Shown: piece after piece, positions 1-9,467 of the stretch | Numbering within the stretch: position 1 is the stretch's first letter | Layout: every line of letters begins with the position of its first letter | Assembly: GCF_009737085.1 (NCBI RefSeq) | Contig: NZ_WOVL01000010.1 | Span: forward strand, 1-64,000 | Reading direction: 5' to 3' | Origin: Paenibacillus sp. NEAU-GSW1 | Lineage (GTDB): Bacteria; Bacillota; Bacilli; Paenibacillales; Paenibacillaceae | DNA length: 64,000 bases | Program-made: the position numbers and the translations under genes | The notes under the pieces: model-generated | Databases searched by the model: none | What the model was told of the DNA's origin: nothing | Seen by the model: only the letters and a program-made list of their open reading frames with translations

Positions 1-954
1 GAACGCCGCTTTGTCGCCTTGGAAAGGCGCTTTTTGCGGGCCGCTCAGCACTTTGCTGGCTGCTACGCGCTCTTCCTTCATTGCGGAAAGGAAACGCGTG
101 AATACCGATTCCGTAATGATGGAAAGCGGAACGCCCAGGTCGAGCGAGCTTTGGCTTGTCCATTTGCCAGTTCCTTTTTGGCCTGCGGAGTCAAGGATCA
201 CGTCTACCATAGCTTTGCCTGTTTCTTCGTCGTATTTCGAGAAGATGTCAGCAGTGATCTCGATCAGATAGCTGTCGAGCTCGCCTTTGTTCCACTCTGT
301 GAAGATGCTGTGAAGCTCTTCCGTGCTAACGCCAAGCACGTTTTTCAGCAGGTCGTACGCTTCGCAGATAAGCTGCATGTCGCCGTACTCGATGCCGTTG
401 TGGACCATTTTAACGTAGTGGCCTGCGCCGTCCGGTCCGATATATGTGCAGCAAGCGTCGTCGCCGACTTTTGCCGAAATTGCTGTCAGAATTGGCTCAA
501 CAAGCTTATAAGCGGATTCTTGGCCGCCAGGCATGATGGACGGTCCTTTCAACGCGCCTTCTTCGCCGCCGGATACGCCAGTGCCGATGAAGCGGATGCC
601 TTGCTCTTCGAGCGCTTTGCTGCGGCGTTGCGTGTCAGGGAAATAAGCGTTGCCGCCGTCAATGATGATGTCGCCTTTGTCCAGGAATGGAACAAGGGAA
701 TCGATCGTTGCGTCCGTACCTGCGCCCGCTTGAACCATGATCAGAATTTTGCGAGGCGATTCGAGCGATTGCACGAACTCTTCAACTGTATAAGTTGGAA
801 CGAGATTTTTGCCTGCCGATTCCTTAATCAAGTCGTCCGTTTTTTCGCGCGAACGGTTGTAGACCGAAACGGTAAAACCTCTGCTTTCAATGTTAAGGGC
901 CAAGTTTTTGCCCATTACTGCCAATCCAATAACGCCGATTTGCTGTTTAGACAT
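1..954 (-). CDS. gnd: 6-phosphogluconate dehydrogenase, decarboxylating (3' end cut by window edge)
   Basis: Reading the minus strand from the ATG at 954 gives a protein starting [20 protein letters not shown]. This is the NADP-binding Rossmann start ([12 protein letters not shown]) of 6-phosphogluconate dehydrogenase, the oxidative pentose-phosphate enzyme that makes ribulose-5-phosphate, CO2 and NADPH in the cytosol. The substrate-site stretch [21 protein letters not shown] and the motif [13 protein letters not shown] follow in the expected order. About 318 codons are visible; the C-terminal third lies beyond position 1. A purine-rich ribosome site (AAGGATGG) precedes the ATG. I saw no frameshift. 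The open frame has no stop inside the window, so it is truncated by the window and not broken. Confidence 0.95.
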   Translation of the reverse strand, partial: MSKQQIGVIGLAVMGKNLALNIESRGFTVSVYNRSREKTDDLIKESAGKNLVPTYTVEEFVQSLESPRKILIMVQAGAGTDATIDSLVPFLDKGDIIIDGGNAYFPDTQRRSKALEEQGIRFIGTGVSGGEEGALKGPSIMPGGQESAYKLVEPILTAISAKVGDDACCTYIGPDGAGHYVKMVHNGIEYGDMQLICEAYDLLKNVLGVSTEELHSIFTEWNKGELDSYLIEITADIFSKYDEETGKAMVDVILDSAGQKGTGKWTSQSSLDLGVPLSIITESVFTRFLSAMKEERVAASKVLSGPQKAPFQGDKAAF

Positions 955-1147
955 CTGGTTTCTTCCATCCTTCTCTATAAAATTTGGTGATCGAAAGGCG
1001 ACCAATAGCTATATATTACTCTTTTTGCTGCAAGATGAAAACTATTTACACGATTTTGTCGTACAAGTTTTGCTCAATTATGGAATTATCGGCTCCTAAT
1101 TTCGATAATTATTCGCTTTTAGACCGAAATTCCGCCTCTTTGCATGC

Positions 1148-1178
1148 AAAAAAGGACGAAGGAGCGACCCCCCGTCCT
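1148..1178 (-). terminator. Rho-independent terminator
   Basis: On the minus strand AGGACG and CGTCCT pair around a G-rich loop and are followed by six T. It sits just downstream of the unknown gene ending at 1208. Confidence 0.65.
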
Positions 1179-1207
1179 CTAAATCCGTATAAGACAAGCT
1201 ATGCTGA

Positions 1208-1804
1208 TTAAAGCTCAAGCTGCAGCATTTCCGATCGCAACAACGCCAGCTTTTCCTTCGATTCGGCAATGACTTGCTCGTTGCCCTCCTGCAGCGCGTC
1301 GAACAGAACGGTCAGCTCGTAATCGAGCTCGAAACGAAGCACCGCTGCGCGTTCCTCCGCCCGTTTCGATTGAAAAGCTTTGATCATTTCCTCTATCGTG
1401 ACAAAAGGCTTCTTCTGATAAACAATTCGATGTTCCATACCAGACACCTCCACAAGTCGTATAATCTCGCCGAACATAATGTTCTCAATGACGATTTGAC
1501 GATCCTTGATCCGCTTGACTACCGCATGTCCCCGTGAGTCGTTAATCAGCTTTTCCAGCAGCTCCGACAGCTTTTCATCTTTAATAATGTAGTCCCCGAC
1601 AATTTTGTATCGGCTCTTCATCCTTTGGAACCTTAACTTGACGAGCTTGCGACCGGTACGAATGGAAATGAGAAACTGCCCCTCCGTCTCGCTCCAATAT
1701 AAGGAGTACCCTTCCTGTATGAGATCCCGGATGAGGTTTTGGATTTGCCGGCGGTCAAATCGCAGCTCCAAATTGCAATATTCGACTTCGTAGCTCTTAT
1801 TCAC
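1208..1804 (-). CDS. conserved-looking protein of unknown function
   Basis: This is a 198-residue soluble protein that I do not recognise. It begins MNKSYEVEYCNLELRFDRRQ and is rich in charged residues. The first ~110 residues look like alternating beta strands (LYWSETEGQFLISIRTGRKL). The last ~70 look like helical, possibly coiled-coil, sequence (AFQSKRAEERAAVLRFELDYE to the end). No signal peptide or membrane segment is visible. A GGGAGGG ribosome site lies about 11 bases before the ATG. It is a single-gene unit between gnd and proS with its own terminator. The helical end could mediate a protein contact, but that is inference only. Confidence 0.75.
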   Translation of the reverse strand: MNKSYEVEYCNLELRFDRRQIQNLIRDLIQEGYSLYWSETEGQFLISIRTGRKLVKLRFQRMKSRYKIVGDYIIKDEKLSELLEKLINDSRGHAVVKRIKDRQIVIENIMFGEIIRLVEVSGMEHRIVYQKKPFVTIEEMIKAFQSKRAEERAAVLRFELDYELTVLFDALQEGNEQVIAESKEKLALLRSEMLQLEL

Positions 1805-1930
1805 GGCAATCCCTCCCTTGCTCAGTTGACGAAATAATCTGACAATTTGTTCTTATCCCTATCTTATACTCCATCTTATGTTATGGCAACTTGGATTATT
1901 GACTAATTTTCCGCTTTAAGCCGTCCGATA

Positions 1931-1979
1931 TTGAAAAATGGGAAGGAGCCCGGTTTTGTGACTGGGCTCCTTCCCATTT
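1931..1979 (-). terminator. Rho-independent terminator of proS
   Basis: A perfect 16-bp stem (AAATGGGAAGGAGCCC with its complement) with a 12-base loop is followed on the minus strand by a T-rich tract. It lies just downstream of the proS stop. Confidence 0.9.
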
Positions 1980-2004
1980 GCGCAAACATTAACGCAGCAT
2001 TCGT

Positions 2005-3723
2005 CTACTGCCTTTCTCCGATCGCCGCCGCCAGCGCTTCCTGAACAGTCGCGGTCCCCGTTTCGCCGGTCAACCTGCGCTTCCATTCCACGATGCCTTC
2101 CGAAGCGCCTTTTCCGATAACGATCCGTAGCGGAATTCCGATCAAGTCGGAATCTTTGAACTTAACGCCCGGTCTTTCATCCCGATCATCCATCAAGACG
2201 TCGATGCCAGCCTTAGTCAATTGTTCGTACAGCTTCTCCGCCAGCTCCATCTGCTGCGAATCTTTCACAGAGACCGGAATTATATGGACGCCAAACGGCG
2301 CAATCTCTAGCGGCCAGCAAATGCCGTTCTCGTCATTGTGCTGCTCCAGCACGGCCGACAGCAATCGCGATACGCCTATGCCATAGCAGCCCATAATAAA
2401 AGGCTTCTCTTTGCCGGACGCATCAATGAATGTGGCGGACAGCTTCTCGCTGTATTTGGTGCCCAGCTTGAATACATGGCCTACTTCGATGCCTCGATGG
2501 AACTGCAGCTTGCCCGCTTCGCAGCGCGGACAATCATCACCTTGCACGGCATTCCGGTAATCGCCTGACGCCGCAGCTATGAAGTGGATGCCTGGACGCA
2601 CTTCGGCGAGATGAAAATCAGTTTCGTTTGCGCCGACGATGCCCTCCGTCATCGCCATGACCGCATGATCAGCCATTATGGAAACCGCACCCAGTTCGAC
2701 AGGCCCTGCAAAGCCTGTCTCTGCTTTTGTCAGCCCTTCGACCGTTTCTTTGTCAGCCAGCGCAAGCGATGCAGCGCCAAGAGCGTTTTGCAGCTTGATC
2801 TCATTCACTTCATGGTCGCCTCTGACGAGCACGGCTATCGGTTTTCCGTCAGCTATATACAACAATGTTTTAATGAAACGGCTTGCATCAAGCCCAAGCG
2901 ATTGAACAAGCTCGTCTATCGTCCGGGCGCCCGGCGTATGCAGCTTAATCGGCTCTTTTGCCGTTTGCGCAGCCTCCAGCCGTTGCTCATCTGCCACTGC
3001 CGCACCATATTCCGCCTTCTCCAAATTAGCGGCATAACCGCATTGGTCACAGGCGGCAATCGTATCCTCGCCTATATCGGCCAGCGCCATAAACTCATGG
3101 GTGCCGCCTTCCCCGCCGATTGACCCCGCATCTGCTTCTACTGCCCGGAAGTTCAAGCCAATCCGACTGAAAATCCGGTTATAAGCATCGAACATCCGCT
3201 TATAGCTGCGGTCCAATCCGTCCCAGTCGGCATCAAAGGAATACGCATCCTTCATTAAAAATTCGCGTCCGCGCAGCAAGCCGTAGCGCGGCCGTTTCTC
3301 ATCCCGGAATTTCGTCTGGATTTGATACAGCGTTGCCGGAAGCTGGCGGTATGATCCAAGCTCGCTTCTGGCGATGCCGGTAATGACTTCTTCATGCGTA
3401 GGTCCAAGCGCAAACTCACGGTCATGCCGGTCTTTCAAACGAATGAGCTCAGGCCCGTATACCTTATAACGGCCCGACTCCTTCCAAAGCTCCGCCGGCT
3501 GCATGGCCGGCATAAGCAGCTCTTGCGCGCCCGCCGCATCCATTTCCTCGCGCACAATTTTTTCAACCTTTCGGAGCACCCGCCTGCCCGCAGGCAAATA
3601 CGTATAGACGCCGGCTGCAAGCTGCCTTGCCAACCCGGCGCGCAGCAGCAATTTATGGCTTGCCGCTTCGGCATCTGAAGGCGCCTCGCGAAGCGTAGGC
3701 ACTAAAAATTGCGATTGTCTCAT
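2005..3723 (-). CDS. proS: prolyl-tRNA synthetase, bacterial type with editing domain
   Basis: This 572-residue class II synthetase charges tRNA-Pro with proline in the cytosol. The N-terminal catalytic part carries GPTHEEVIT and [21 protein letters not shown], matching class II motif 2. Residues ~240-390 form the INS/YbaK-type editing insertion that removes mischarged alanine. Motif 3 appears near residue 445 as [18 protein letters not shown], and the anticodon-binding domain closes the protein. The length is normal for bacterial ProS. Expression should depend on uncharged tRNA-Pro through the T-box leader just upstream. No damage is visible. Confidence 0.97.
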   Translation of the reverse strand: MRQSQFLVPTLREAPSDAEAASHKLLLRAGLARQLAAGVYTYLPAGRRVLRKVEKIVREEMDAAGAQELLMPAMQPAELWKESGRYKVYGPELIRLKDRHDREFALGPTHEEVITGIARSELGSYRQLPATLYQIQTKFRDEKRPRYGLLRGREFLMKDAYSFDADWDGLDRSYKRMFDAYNRIFSRIGLNFRAVEADAGSIGGEGGTHEFMALADIGEDTIAACDQCGYAANLEKAEYGAAVADEQRLEAAQTAKEPIKLHTPGARTIDELVQSLGLDASRFIKTLLYIADGKPIAVLVRGDHEVNEIKLQNALGAASLALADKETVEGLTKAETGFAGPVELGAVSIMADHAVMAMTEGIVGANETDFHLAEVRPGIHFIAAASGDYRNAVQGDDCPRCEAGKLQFHRGIEVGHVFKLGTKYSEKLSATFIDASGKEKPFIMGCYGIGVSRLLSAVLEQHNDENGICWPLEIAPFGVHIIPVSVKDSQQMELAEKLYEQLTKAGIDVLMDDRDERPGVKFKDSDLIGIPLRIVIGKGASEGIVEWKRRLTGETGTATVQEALAAAIGERQ

Positions 3724-3751
3724 TGACGATCATTCCTCCTGATCTCTTCTA

Positions 3752-4010
3752 AAAACAAAAAGAGCGCATTCGTAAGGGACGAATGCGCTCGTGGTACCAC
3801 CCTCATTTTGCATCTGCAAACAGAAAATGCAACTCATTGGATAACGGAGCTGTTCGCTCCGGCAGCGAAGGTCGATTGGATCGGCCCAACGCGCGGCTCG
3901 CAAGGCAGGGAAACGTTCAACGCACATAGAAGCTTTCCAGCCTTGAGCTTCCTCTCTGTGACGGACGCGGATTGATCGTTATAACCTTGGTCAATGCTAT
4001 TATGGTTATC
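3752..4010 (-). promoter_or_regulatory. T-box riboswitch leader of proS
   Basis: The conserved T-box sequence AGGGTGGTACCACG is on the minus strand at 3790-3803. It is followed by a terminator (GAGCGCATTCGT paired with ACGAATGCGCTC, 3762-3790) and a T-rich tract before proS. Upstream, GGAAGCT...AAGCTTC resembles the top of Stem I. The stretch GAACGTTTCCCTGCC near 3905-3915 offers a proline codon (CCT or CCC) as specifier. Uncharged tRNA-Pro is expected to stabilise the antiterminator. The 5' boundary is approximate and the specifier is a guess from position. Confidence 0.88.
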
Positions 4011-4084
4011 AATGTTTGCGTTAAATGTACATCAACGGAATGGAAGCAGTCAAGCTGTACTCCGAATACGTTCGAAGAGCCGGC

Positions 4085-5233
4085 TTATTGAGCCGTCCGC
4101 ATAGGCCTCAGCACCGCCGCGCCGAACGCGGTAAGCACTGCTGCAAGGAGCAGCAAGACGCCAAGCTGCATCGTAATATCGGCGATATGCTCGCCTGCGC
4201 TTAGACGGTCAATCGCTTGGATTGCCCATTTTTGCGGCGTAAAATTAGAAAGCTTCTGCATAAAATCGGGCATGATGGAAAACGGCCAGAAACATCCGCT
4301 GATCATACATGTAGGAATGATAAACAGAAAGTTGAGCGTGCCGAGCTGTTCGCTTCGTTTTACTAGACCGGCTACCAGCATCATCATGCCGACTGCAGCG
4401 AGCAAGAAGCATTCCATAACGAGCAGCAACGATCCGAAAGGGACGGACTCCATGAAGCCAAAGCCGAAATGGGTCACACTCAGAACAATTACGAGCTGCA
4501 GCGTACCGATAAGAATGCTGCCTGTAAAGTTGCCCCAAGCAATATCCGCAGCTCGCACCGGCGCGACGTACATCCTCGCCAGCGTCCGCTTTTCCCGATC
4601 TTCCAATATATAACCGATCGACTGGCTGGACAGCATCATAACGAACATCAGCATGATGCCGATGACCTCCGGACGGGAGATCACACTGCCAAGCTTCAGC
4701 TCCGTCTCACGAACCGAGGCGATTCCTTCATGCTGCTTGTCGAGCAGCGCGGCAAGCACGGCTTGATCGTCTGTTTTCCCGTCTATGAGACCGACAGCCG
4801 AAGCCAGTTTATCCGTCTCTCCGGCAAGCTCTGTCCCGAGCGAAGCGCTCCACAGATTCTCGCCTATTCGGTACATCGAAACTTGCTGCTGCCGGCCGGA
4901 CATCAGCGATTCCGAGAAATCGGCAGGAATGTAGACCGAAGCATTCGCCTCATTATTTTCGACGCTGTCCTTCAATTGCGTTTCCGCAGCCGCCGTCTCC
5001 AGCTTAATTTCATAGTGATCGTTATTGCGAAGATAATCGACGATGTAGCTCCCCAGTATTCCATTGTCTTGATTGCTCACCGCGATAATCGGTTTATTAT
5101 CGGTTTTGCCGGACAATACGCCGGCTATAGCAGACAGAACTAGTGACGGCAGCAGTAAATTCATAACTAAACCGCGCCGCGAACCGACAGTCCGTTTGAG
5201 AAGATGCATTGCGATAGCTGCTATTTTAGACAC
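4085..5233 (-). CDS. ABC-2 type permease, LnrN-like
   Basis: This 382-residue membrane protein has one N-terminal transmembrane helix (LVMNLLLPSLVLSAIAGVLS), a large extracytoplasmic domain of ~150 residues, and five or so C-terminal helices from residue ~190, the ABC2_membrane layout. Together with the next permease and the ATPase it should form one exporter. Its length and place match LnrN (YfiN) of B. subtilis, part of the linearmycin-resistance exporter. It overlaps the upstream permease by 8 bases, which suggests coupled translation. The substrate here is not known; amphipathic or polyene-type antibiotics are an inference from the family. Confidence 0.88.
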   Translation of the reverse strand: MSKIAAIAMHLLKRTVGSRRGLVMNLLLPSLVLSAIAGVLSGKTDNKPIIAVSNQDNGILGSYIVDYLRNNDHYEIKLETAAAETQLKDSVENNEANASVYIPADFSESLMSGRQQQVSMYRIGENLWSASLGTELAGETDKLASAVGLIDGKTDDQAVLAALLDKQHEGIASVRETELKLGSVISRPEVIGIMLMFVMMLSSQSIGYILEDREKRTLARMYVAPVRAADIAWGNFTGSILIGTLQLVIVLSVTHFGFGFMESVPFGSLLLVMECFLLAAVGMMMLVAGLVKRSEQLGTLNFLFIIPTCMISGCFWPFSIMPDFMQKLSNFTPQKWAIQAIDRLSAGEHIADITMQLGVLLLLAAVLTAFGAAVLRPMRTAQ

Positions 5234-6422
5234 GGCTGTTCACCACCTTTGGAAGTCTTATCGCCCCAATAACGATCAAAGCGAAAGCGATTATAGACAA
5301 AATGCCGATAGAAGACCACACCTCGGACAATTGCTCCCCGTACATAATCGTGCGTATGGCTTCGTTCGCCCAATAATTAATAGTATAGGTGCCTGCATTC
5401 CCGACAAACTCCTCCACGCCGGCCATCATTCCGCCGCTTAAGAAGGTCATTCCGAACACGAACATCCCATAAACGGTTTGCATCGTCTTCTCAGACTTGC
5501 TGATTGAAGCGAGCGTAACCGCCAATCCAACGCTGGCAATCGAAGTCAGCAAGCAGGCGAGCGCCAGAATTCCGAAGTGACTGCCCCAATCCACGCCGTA
5601 TACGAACGTCGTAAAACCGACAATTACGATTGACTGCAGGCTGGCTAAAGCGATGGCTCCCGACAAAATGCCGAGTACAGCGGGCCGAAAAGAGCCCGGG
5701 ATGGCGTATATGCGAGACAACGTGCCCTGCTTTTTTTGTTTCAAAAGCGATAAAGTCGCCGACATGCCGCTGTACAATAGAAACATGATCAAATAGGCGG
5801 CAGCGTAATATTGGATGGCCGACACTGATTTGAACACATCGGCCTCTCCGCCGGATAAATTGCCAATTCGCAGCAATGATCCCGGTTCGTGCGCTTGATT
5901 GCCGGCGGCAGCCGTATCCGCGGAAGCTTGATCTTGTGCTTGATCTTGTGCTTGATCTCCGCCGAATGCTGCAACAGCAGCAGCCTGCAGGTTAGCTTCG
6001 CCCATATAACCGTTCAATACGGCGCGAACAGCAATATTGCGATCTTCATAACGTCCAGGATACGCGTTCCACTCCGCCGGCTGGCCAGACATGATTTTGG
6101 CAGAATAATCGGATGGCACCGCGACCCCGTAATCGGCCGTACCTTCGCGGACCATCTCCTTCACGTCCGATTCGGACGAAGCCTGAATGATCCGGATATA
6201 CGGCTTCAGCGAATCCTCTTTCCAGAACGATTCGATCCCCTCGCTCAGTTCGCCTGCGTCTGCATTATACAACGCTACCTTAGCCGGTTTAATCGTCTGG
6301 TCAAACACGCTTCCGAGCAAGAAAATAAGCACGATTGGCATAACTAGAAGTATGATTAGAACGGGACGCATCCTGCTGAACTTTATAAACTCGTAGCAAA
6401 CAGTCGTAAACCAAGTGCGCAT
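5226..6422 (-). CDS. ABC-2 type permease, LnrM-like
   Basis: This 398-residue permease has the same design as its neighbour. The first helix (MRPVLIILLVMPIVLIFLLG) is followed by an extracytoplasmic domain and a C-terminal block of helices beginning near residue 210. The extracytoplasmic loop holds a short in-frame tandem repeat, Asp-Gln-Ala-Gln copied three times near residues 155-165 (DNA about 5930-5960), which may vary in length between strains. LnrM (YfiM) of B. subtilis is about the same length. Translation is coupled to the permease downstream, and the ATPase lies 12 bases upstream. Confidence 0.88.
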   Translation of the reverse strand: MRTWFTTVCYEFIKFSRMRPVLIILLVMPIVLIFLLGSVFDQTIKPAKVALYNADAGELSEGIESFWKEDSLKPYIRIIQASSESDVKEMVREGTADYGVAVPSDYSAKIMSGQPAEWNAYPGRYEDRNIAVRAVLNGYMGEANLQAAAVAAFGGDQAQDQAQDQASADTAAAGNQAHEPGSLLRIGNLSGGEADVFKSVSAIQYYAAAYLIMFLLYSGMSATLSLLKQKKQGTLSRIYAIPGSFRPAVLGILSGAIALASLQSIVIVGFTTFVYGVDWGSHFGILALACLLTSIASVGLAVTLASISKSEKTMQTVYGMFVFGMTFLSGGMMAGVEEFVGNAGTYTINYWANEAIRTIMYGEQLSEVWSSIGILSIIAFALIVIGAIRLPKVVNSRV

Positions 6423-6434
6423 GTTGTGCTCCTC

Positions 6435-7379
6435 CTATTCGTCACGCAACGAGCGTCCGGTCATTTGCAGAAACAGCGATTCGAGATTCGGCTCGATCCG
6501 CGTCAGCTTCTGCAATCCGATTCCGTGCTTTTGTAAAATAAACAGCAAATCCTGCAGCACATGGGTCGTATCCTTCACAGTAACTTCGACCGTCCGTCCG
6601 GCTTCTTTCAGCTCTGCTTGCTTCACGCCCGGATGCTCGGAAATTTCCGCAAAAGCATCAAGTCCGGACCGATCGATATCAAATACAAGGCTCTCTTCTT
6701 GCTCGGATTGCATTTTCAGCTGTTCCTTTGTGCCAAGCGCGATCAGCTTGCCTTGATCAACGATAGCAATTCTCGAGCAAAGCGCTTCAATTTCTTCCAT
6801 ATAATGACTTGTATAGATGACTGTAGAGCCTAACCGATTCAGTTCCCGCACCGATTCTAAAATATGATTGCGCGATTGCGGATCGATTCCGACGGTCGGC
6901 TCATCCATTATGATCAGCTTTGGACGGTGCATAATCGCGCACGCAATATTAAGCCTGCGCTTCATGCCGCCGGAGAAGGTGGAAGGCAAATCCTTCGCCC
7001 GCTCCAGCAATCCGACGAATCGAAGCGCTTCGTCAACTCTTTCTTTCAGCAGCTTGCCGGATAAGCCGTACAAACGTGCAAAAAAGGTAACATTCTCCCG
7101 TGCTGTCAAATTGTCGTAGATCGCAAGCTCTTGCGGCACGACGCCGATGCGTTTCTTAACTTCAAGCGGCTGCTTGCGCACCGAGTAACCGTCAACCGTA
7201 ATGTCGCCCCCGCTCATTGCCAGCAGACCGGACAGCATGGAGATCGTCGTACTCTTGCCTGCTCCATTCGGTCCGAGCAGACCGAAAATTTCCCCTTTTT
7301 CAATATCGAAGTTCAAATGATTGACTGTTATCGTCGCATCATATTTTTTGACGACATCGCGCAATTGTACAAAACTCAT
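6435..7379 (-). CDS. ABC exporter ATP-binding protein, LnrL-like
   Basis: This 314-residue ATPase powers the two permeases that follow. Walker A is GPNGAGKST near residue 37, the signature is FSGGMKRR, Walker B is LIIMDEPTVGID, and the switch histidine is in SHYMEE. The ~85-residue C-terminal extension after the nucleotide-binding domain is typical of DrrA/CcmA-type drug exporters. Lengths and order (ATPase, permease, permease) match LnrL-LnrM-LnrN of B. subtilis. It is transcribed away from the two-component genes, so the shared 170-bp gap probably holds control sites for both units. Confidence 0.92.
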   Translation of the reverse strand: MSFVQLRDVVKKYDATITVNHLNFDIEKGEIFGLLGPNGAGKSTTISMLSGLLAMSGGDITVDGYSVRKQPLEVKKRIGVVPQELAIYDNLTARENVTFFARLYGLSGKLLKERVDEALRFVGLLERAKDLPSTFSGGMKRRLNIACAIMHRPKLIIMDEPTVGIDPQSRNHILESVRELNRLGSTVIYTSHYMEEIEALCSRIAIVDQGKLIALGTKEQLKMQSEQEESLVFDIDRSGLDAFAEISEHPGVKQAELKEAGRTVEVTVKDTTHVLQDLLFILQKHGIGLQKLTRIEPNLESLFLQMTGRSLRDE

Positions 7380-7450
7380 GTTCTACTCATCCTCTCGTTT
7401 CGTTCGTTGTCTTTATTTTACATGCACGAGACCGGATCGACAGGTTTCGA

Positions 7451-7484
7451 AAGTCATCACATTCGAATGACAAAAGTCACCTCT
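7451..7484. promoter_or_regulatory. candidate response-regulator site between exporter and two-component genes
   Basis: The gap holds the direct repeat AAGTCATCAC / AAGTCACCTC about 24 bases apart. It also holds an imperfect inverted repeat, GTCAT-N9-ATGAC, at 7453-7471. This lies just upstream of the candidate promoter of the kinase gene. Such paired sites are typical for NarL-type regulators. That this regulator binds here is inference. Confidence 0.4.
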
Positions 7485-7486
7485 CT

Positions 7487-7514
7487 TACTCTTTTAAGGC
7501 AGTAATGCTATAAT
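7487..7514 (+). promoter_or_regulatory. sigma-A-like promoter of the two-component genes
   Basis: A perfect TATAAT lies at 7509-7514 with a weak -35 (TTACTC) 16 bases upstream. The weak -35 would fit a promoter that needs an activator. Confidence 0.5.
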
Positions 7515-7550
7515 GCTGTTCATAAAGCTAGGCAAAGGAGACCGCATGCG

Positions 7551-8762
7551 ATGATCAAATGGCTCAATCAAATTCGGACGCTGCTCGTAGCGATTCCTTC
7601 GATCGCCACTTTGATGACCATTAATCTGGAAAATGATCTGGTATATTCGGCCACCATTATGCTTGCTCTGCTGTTCATTCGATTGCCTCTTTATATTCCG
7701 CGCTTCTCCATTGTCTTGCTGATAGCGGAGCTTATCGGGTTTGGGTGGCTGGCATATACGTACAAAGGGATTCTGTTCTTGCTTCCTTTCGCTACCCTCA
7801 TTGGCGTATTTGCCTGGAGACCGACTCCGCAAATAAGCTTCGCATGGACGGGCGGCGGGGCAATTGTGCTGCTAACTGCGTTAGACGGACGAGAACCGGA
7901 AATTATTACTGCCGTTCTGTTGCTTTGGTGCATGACAGCAGGCATTATGCATGCGTTGAATCGGTTTGAGGCAAGACAGCAGCAAACGGAAAATTTGTAC
8001 GACAAGCTGGCACGCAGCCACGAGGAACTTGAAGCAGCCCGAAGAAGAGTAATCGAGTATGCTTCCCAGATTGAGCGTTATGCCCAAACGGAGGAACGAA
8101 ATCGGATCGCCAAAGATATACATGACGACTTAGGCCATCGGCTCATTCGAGTTAAAATGATGTCCGAAGCCGCGATCCAGCTCTTTGATTCCAATCCGTC
8201 CCGCTCTTTCGGTCTTCTCACCCAAATTCGAGATCAACTGCAAGAAAGTATGGAAAATATGCGCAGAACGGTACGCAGGCTTGCCGTTCCCGAACCTGAC
8301 GAATCCAGGCGTTATGCGCTCGACCGGCTGGTCAACGAATCTGCCGCGGCAATCGGCATCGACGTTAGCTTCATTGTCAGCGGCAACGTTCAGCCGCTCT
8401 ATCCGAGTGTTGAAATGATTCTATATATGAACGCTCAAGAAGCGATAACGAACGCAGTGCGGCATGGCGGCGCCACAGCCATCGACATCGTTCTCGATTT
8501 TAAGGTGGACATCGTATCGCTCGCTGTCTCGAACAACGGTTCGCTGCCGAAGGAGCCCGTTGCGCCTGGACTTGGCATGCGCGGCATGAAGGAAAGAATG
8601 GCGTTGGTAAAAGGAGAGCTGAGTTGGTCGGTCGCTGACCGCTTTGTTGTGACAACCGCAATTCCGCTCAAGAACGAGCGGGTGAAGGAACAAAAATTGG
8701 CCCCGACAGCCGTGCCGCAATCGACGGCCGATTCGGCGCCGGGAAGGAGATTGCCGCTATGA
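7551..8762 (+). CDS. sensor histidine kinase, DesK/LnrJ-like
   Basis: This 403-residue membrane kinase has five or so N-terminal transmembrane helices with almost no extracytoplasmic domain. A coiled coil follows (~140-180), then the HisKA_3 dimerisation box with phosphoacceptor His191 in AKDIHDDLGHRL. The C-terminal ATPase domain has the N box QEAITNAVRHG and the GLGMRGMKER glycine box. Kinases of this shape sense membrane state or stress inside the bilayer. The stop overlaps the start of the regulator gene (ATGA), so both are made together. B. subtilis LnrJ has similar length and partners, but there the genes run in one operon. Confidence 0.93.
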   Translation: MIKWLNQIRTLLVAIPSIATLMTINLENDLVYSATIMLALLFIRLPLYIPRFSIVLLIAELIGFGWLAYTYKGILFLLPFATLIGVFAWRPTPQISFAWTGGGAIVLLTALDGREPEIITAVLLLWCMTAGIMHALNRFEARQQQTENLYDKLARSHEELEAARRRVIEYASQIERYAQTEERNRIAKDIHDDLGHRLIRVKMMSEAAIQLFDSNPSRSFGLLTQIRDQLQESMENMRRTVRRLAVPEPDESRRYALDRLVNESAAAIGIDVSFIVSGNVQPLYPSVEMILYMNAQEAITNAVRHGGATAIDIVLDFKVDIVSLAVSNNGSLPKEPVAPGLGMRGMKERMALVKGELSWSVADRFVVTTAIPLKNERVKEQKLAPTAVPQSTADSAPGRRLPL

Positions 8763-9436
8763 TAAAAGTATTGGTCGTCGACGACGATCCTTTCATTCGC
8801 GAAAGCATGATGCTTATCCTCGATTTAGATCCCGAGCTGACCGTTGCGGGCTCCTGCGGCAACGGCCGGGAGGCCGCCCGTTTCGTCAGCGAGACAGACG
8901 TCGACGTCGTTCTTATGGATATCCGAATGCCTGAATGCGACGGCGTTGAGGGCACGAAGCTCATTCGCGCGCTGGAATCGCCGCCAGCAGTGCTCATTCT
9001 GACAACGTTTGACGACGATGAATATATTGTGCAAGCTATACAGAACGGCGCGGGCGGCTATTTGCTCAAAAACGTGCCGCCGAGCCGCATTATTGCCGGC
9101 ATCAAAACCGTTCACGAGGGCTCCTTGCTCATTCATCCCGATATTGCGCGCAAGCTGGCCGGCATGCTGGAGCGGCCGTCTTCATCTCCAACCGGCACAT
9201 CGTCAGCATCGTCCGTTCAACCGCCCTTATCCAAACGTCTAGAACCATTCAGATTGACGCCTATGGAGCAGCAGGTGGTCCGTCATATTGCCGACGGTTT
9301 ATCGAACAAAGAAATTGCCGCCGCTTTATTTCTTAGCGAAGGTACGATTAAAAACTATATAACGGAAATACTGGATAAATTAGAGCTGCGCGACAGAACG
9401 CAGATTGCTATTTTTTATTTAAAGCTGCCAAATTAA
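8759..9436 (+). CDS. response regulator, NarL/LuxR family (LnrK-like)
   Basis: This 225-residue regulator has an N-terminal receiver domain with phosphorylation site Asp54 in VVLMDIRMP, acidic pocket VDDDP and the conserved TTFDDDEY and LLKNVPP stretches. A serine/proline-rich linker (~140-158) leads to a LuxR-type helix-turn-helix (LTPMEQQVVRHIADGLSNKE and onward). It is the partner of the kinase it overlaps by four bases. The likely target is the divergent LnrLMN-like exporter. That target is inferred from position and from the B. subtilis pair. Confidence 0.94.
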   Translation: MIKVLVVDDDPFIRESMMLILDLDPELTVAGSCGNGREAARFVSETDVDVVLMDIRMPECDGVEGTKLIRALESPPAVLILTTFDDDEYIVQAIQNGAGGYLLKNVPPSRIIAGIKTVHEGSLLIHPDIARKLAGMLERPSSSPTGTSSASSVQPPLSKRLEPFRLTPMEQQVVRHIADGLSNKEIAAALFLSEGTIKNYITEILDKLELRDRTQIAIFYLKLPN

Positions 9437-9467
9437 TTTACAGTGCTATAGATAAGGGGAATTTGTG

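Noticed and set aside
19..990. A 323-codon open frame on the plus strand
   Set aside because: The opposite strand encodes gnd with intact motifs through to the window edge. The plus-strand frame is its shadow.
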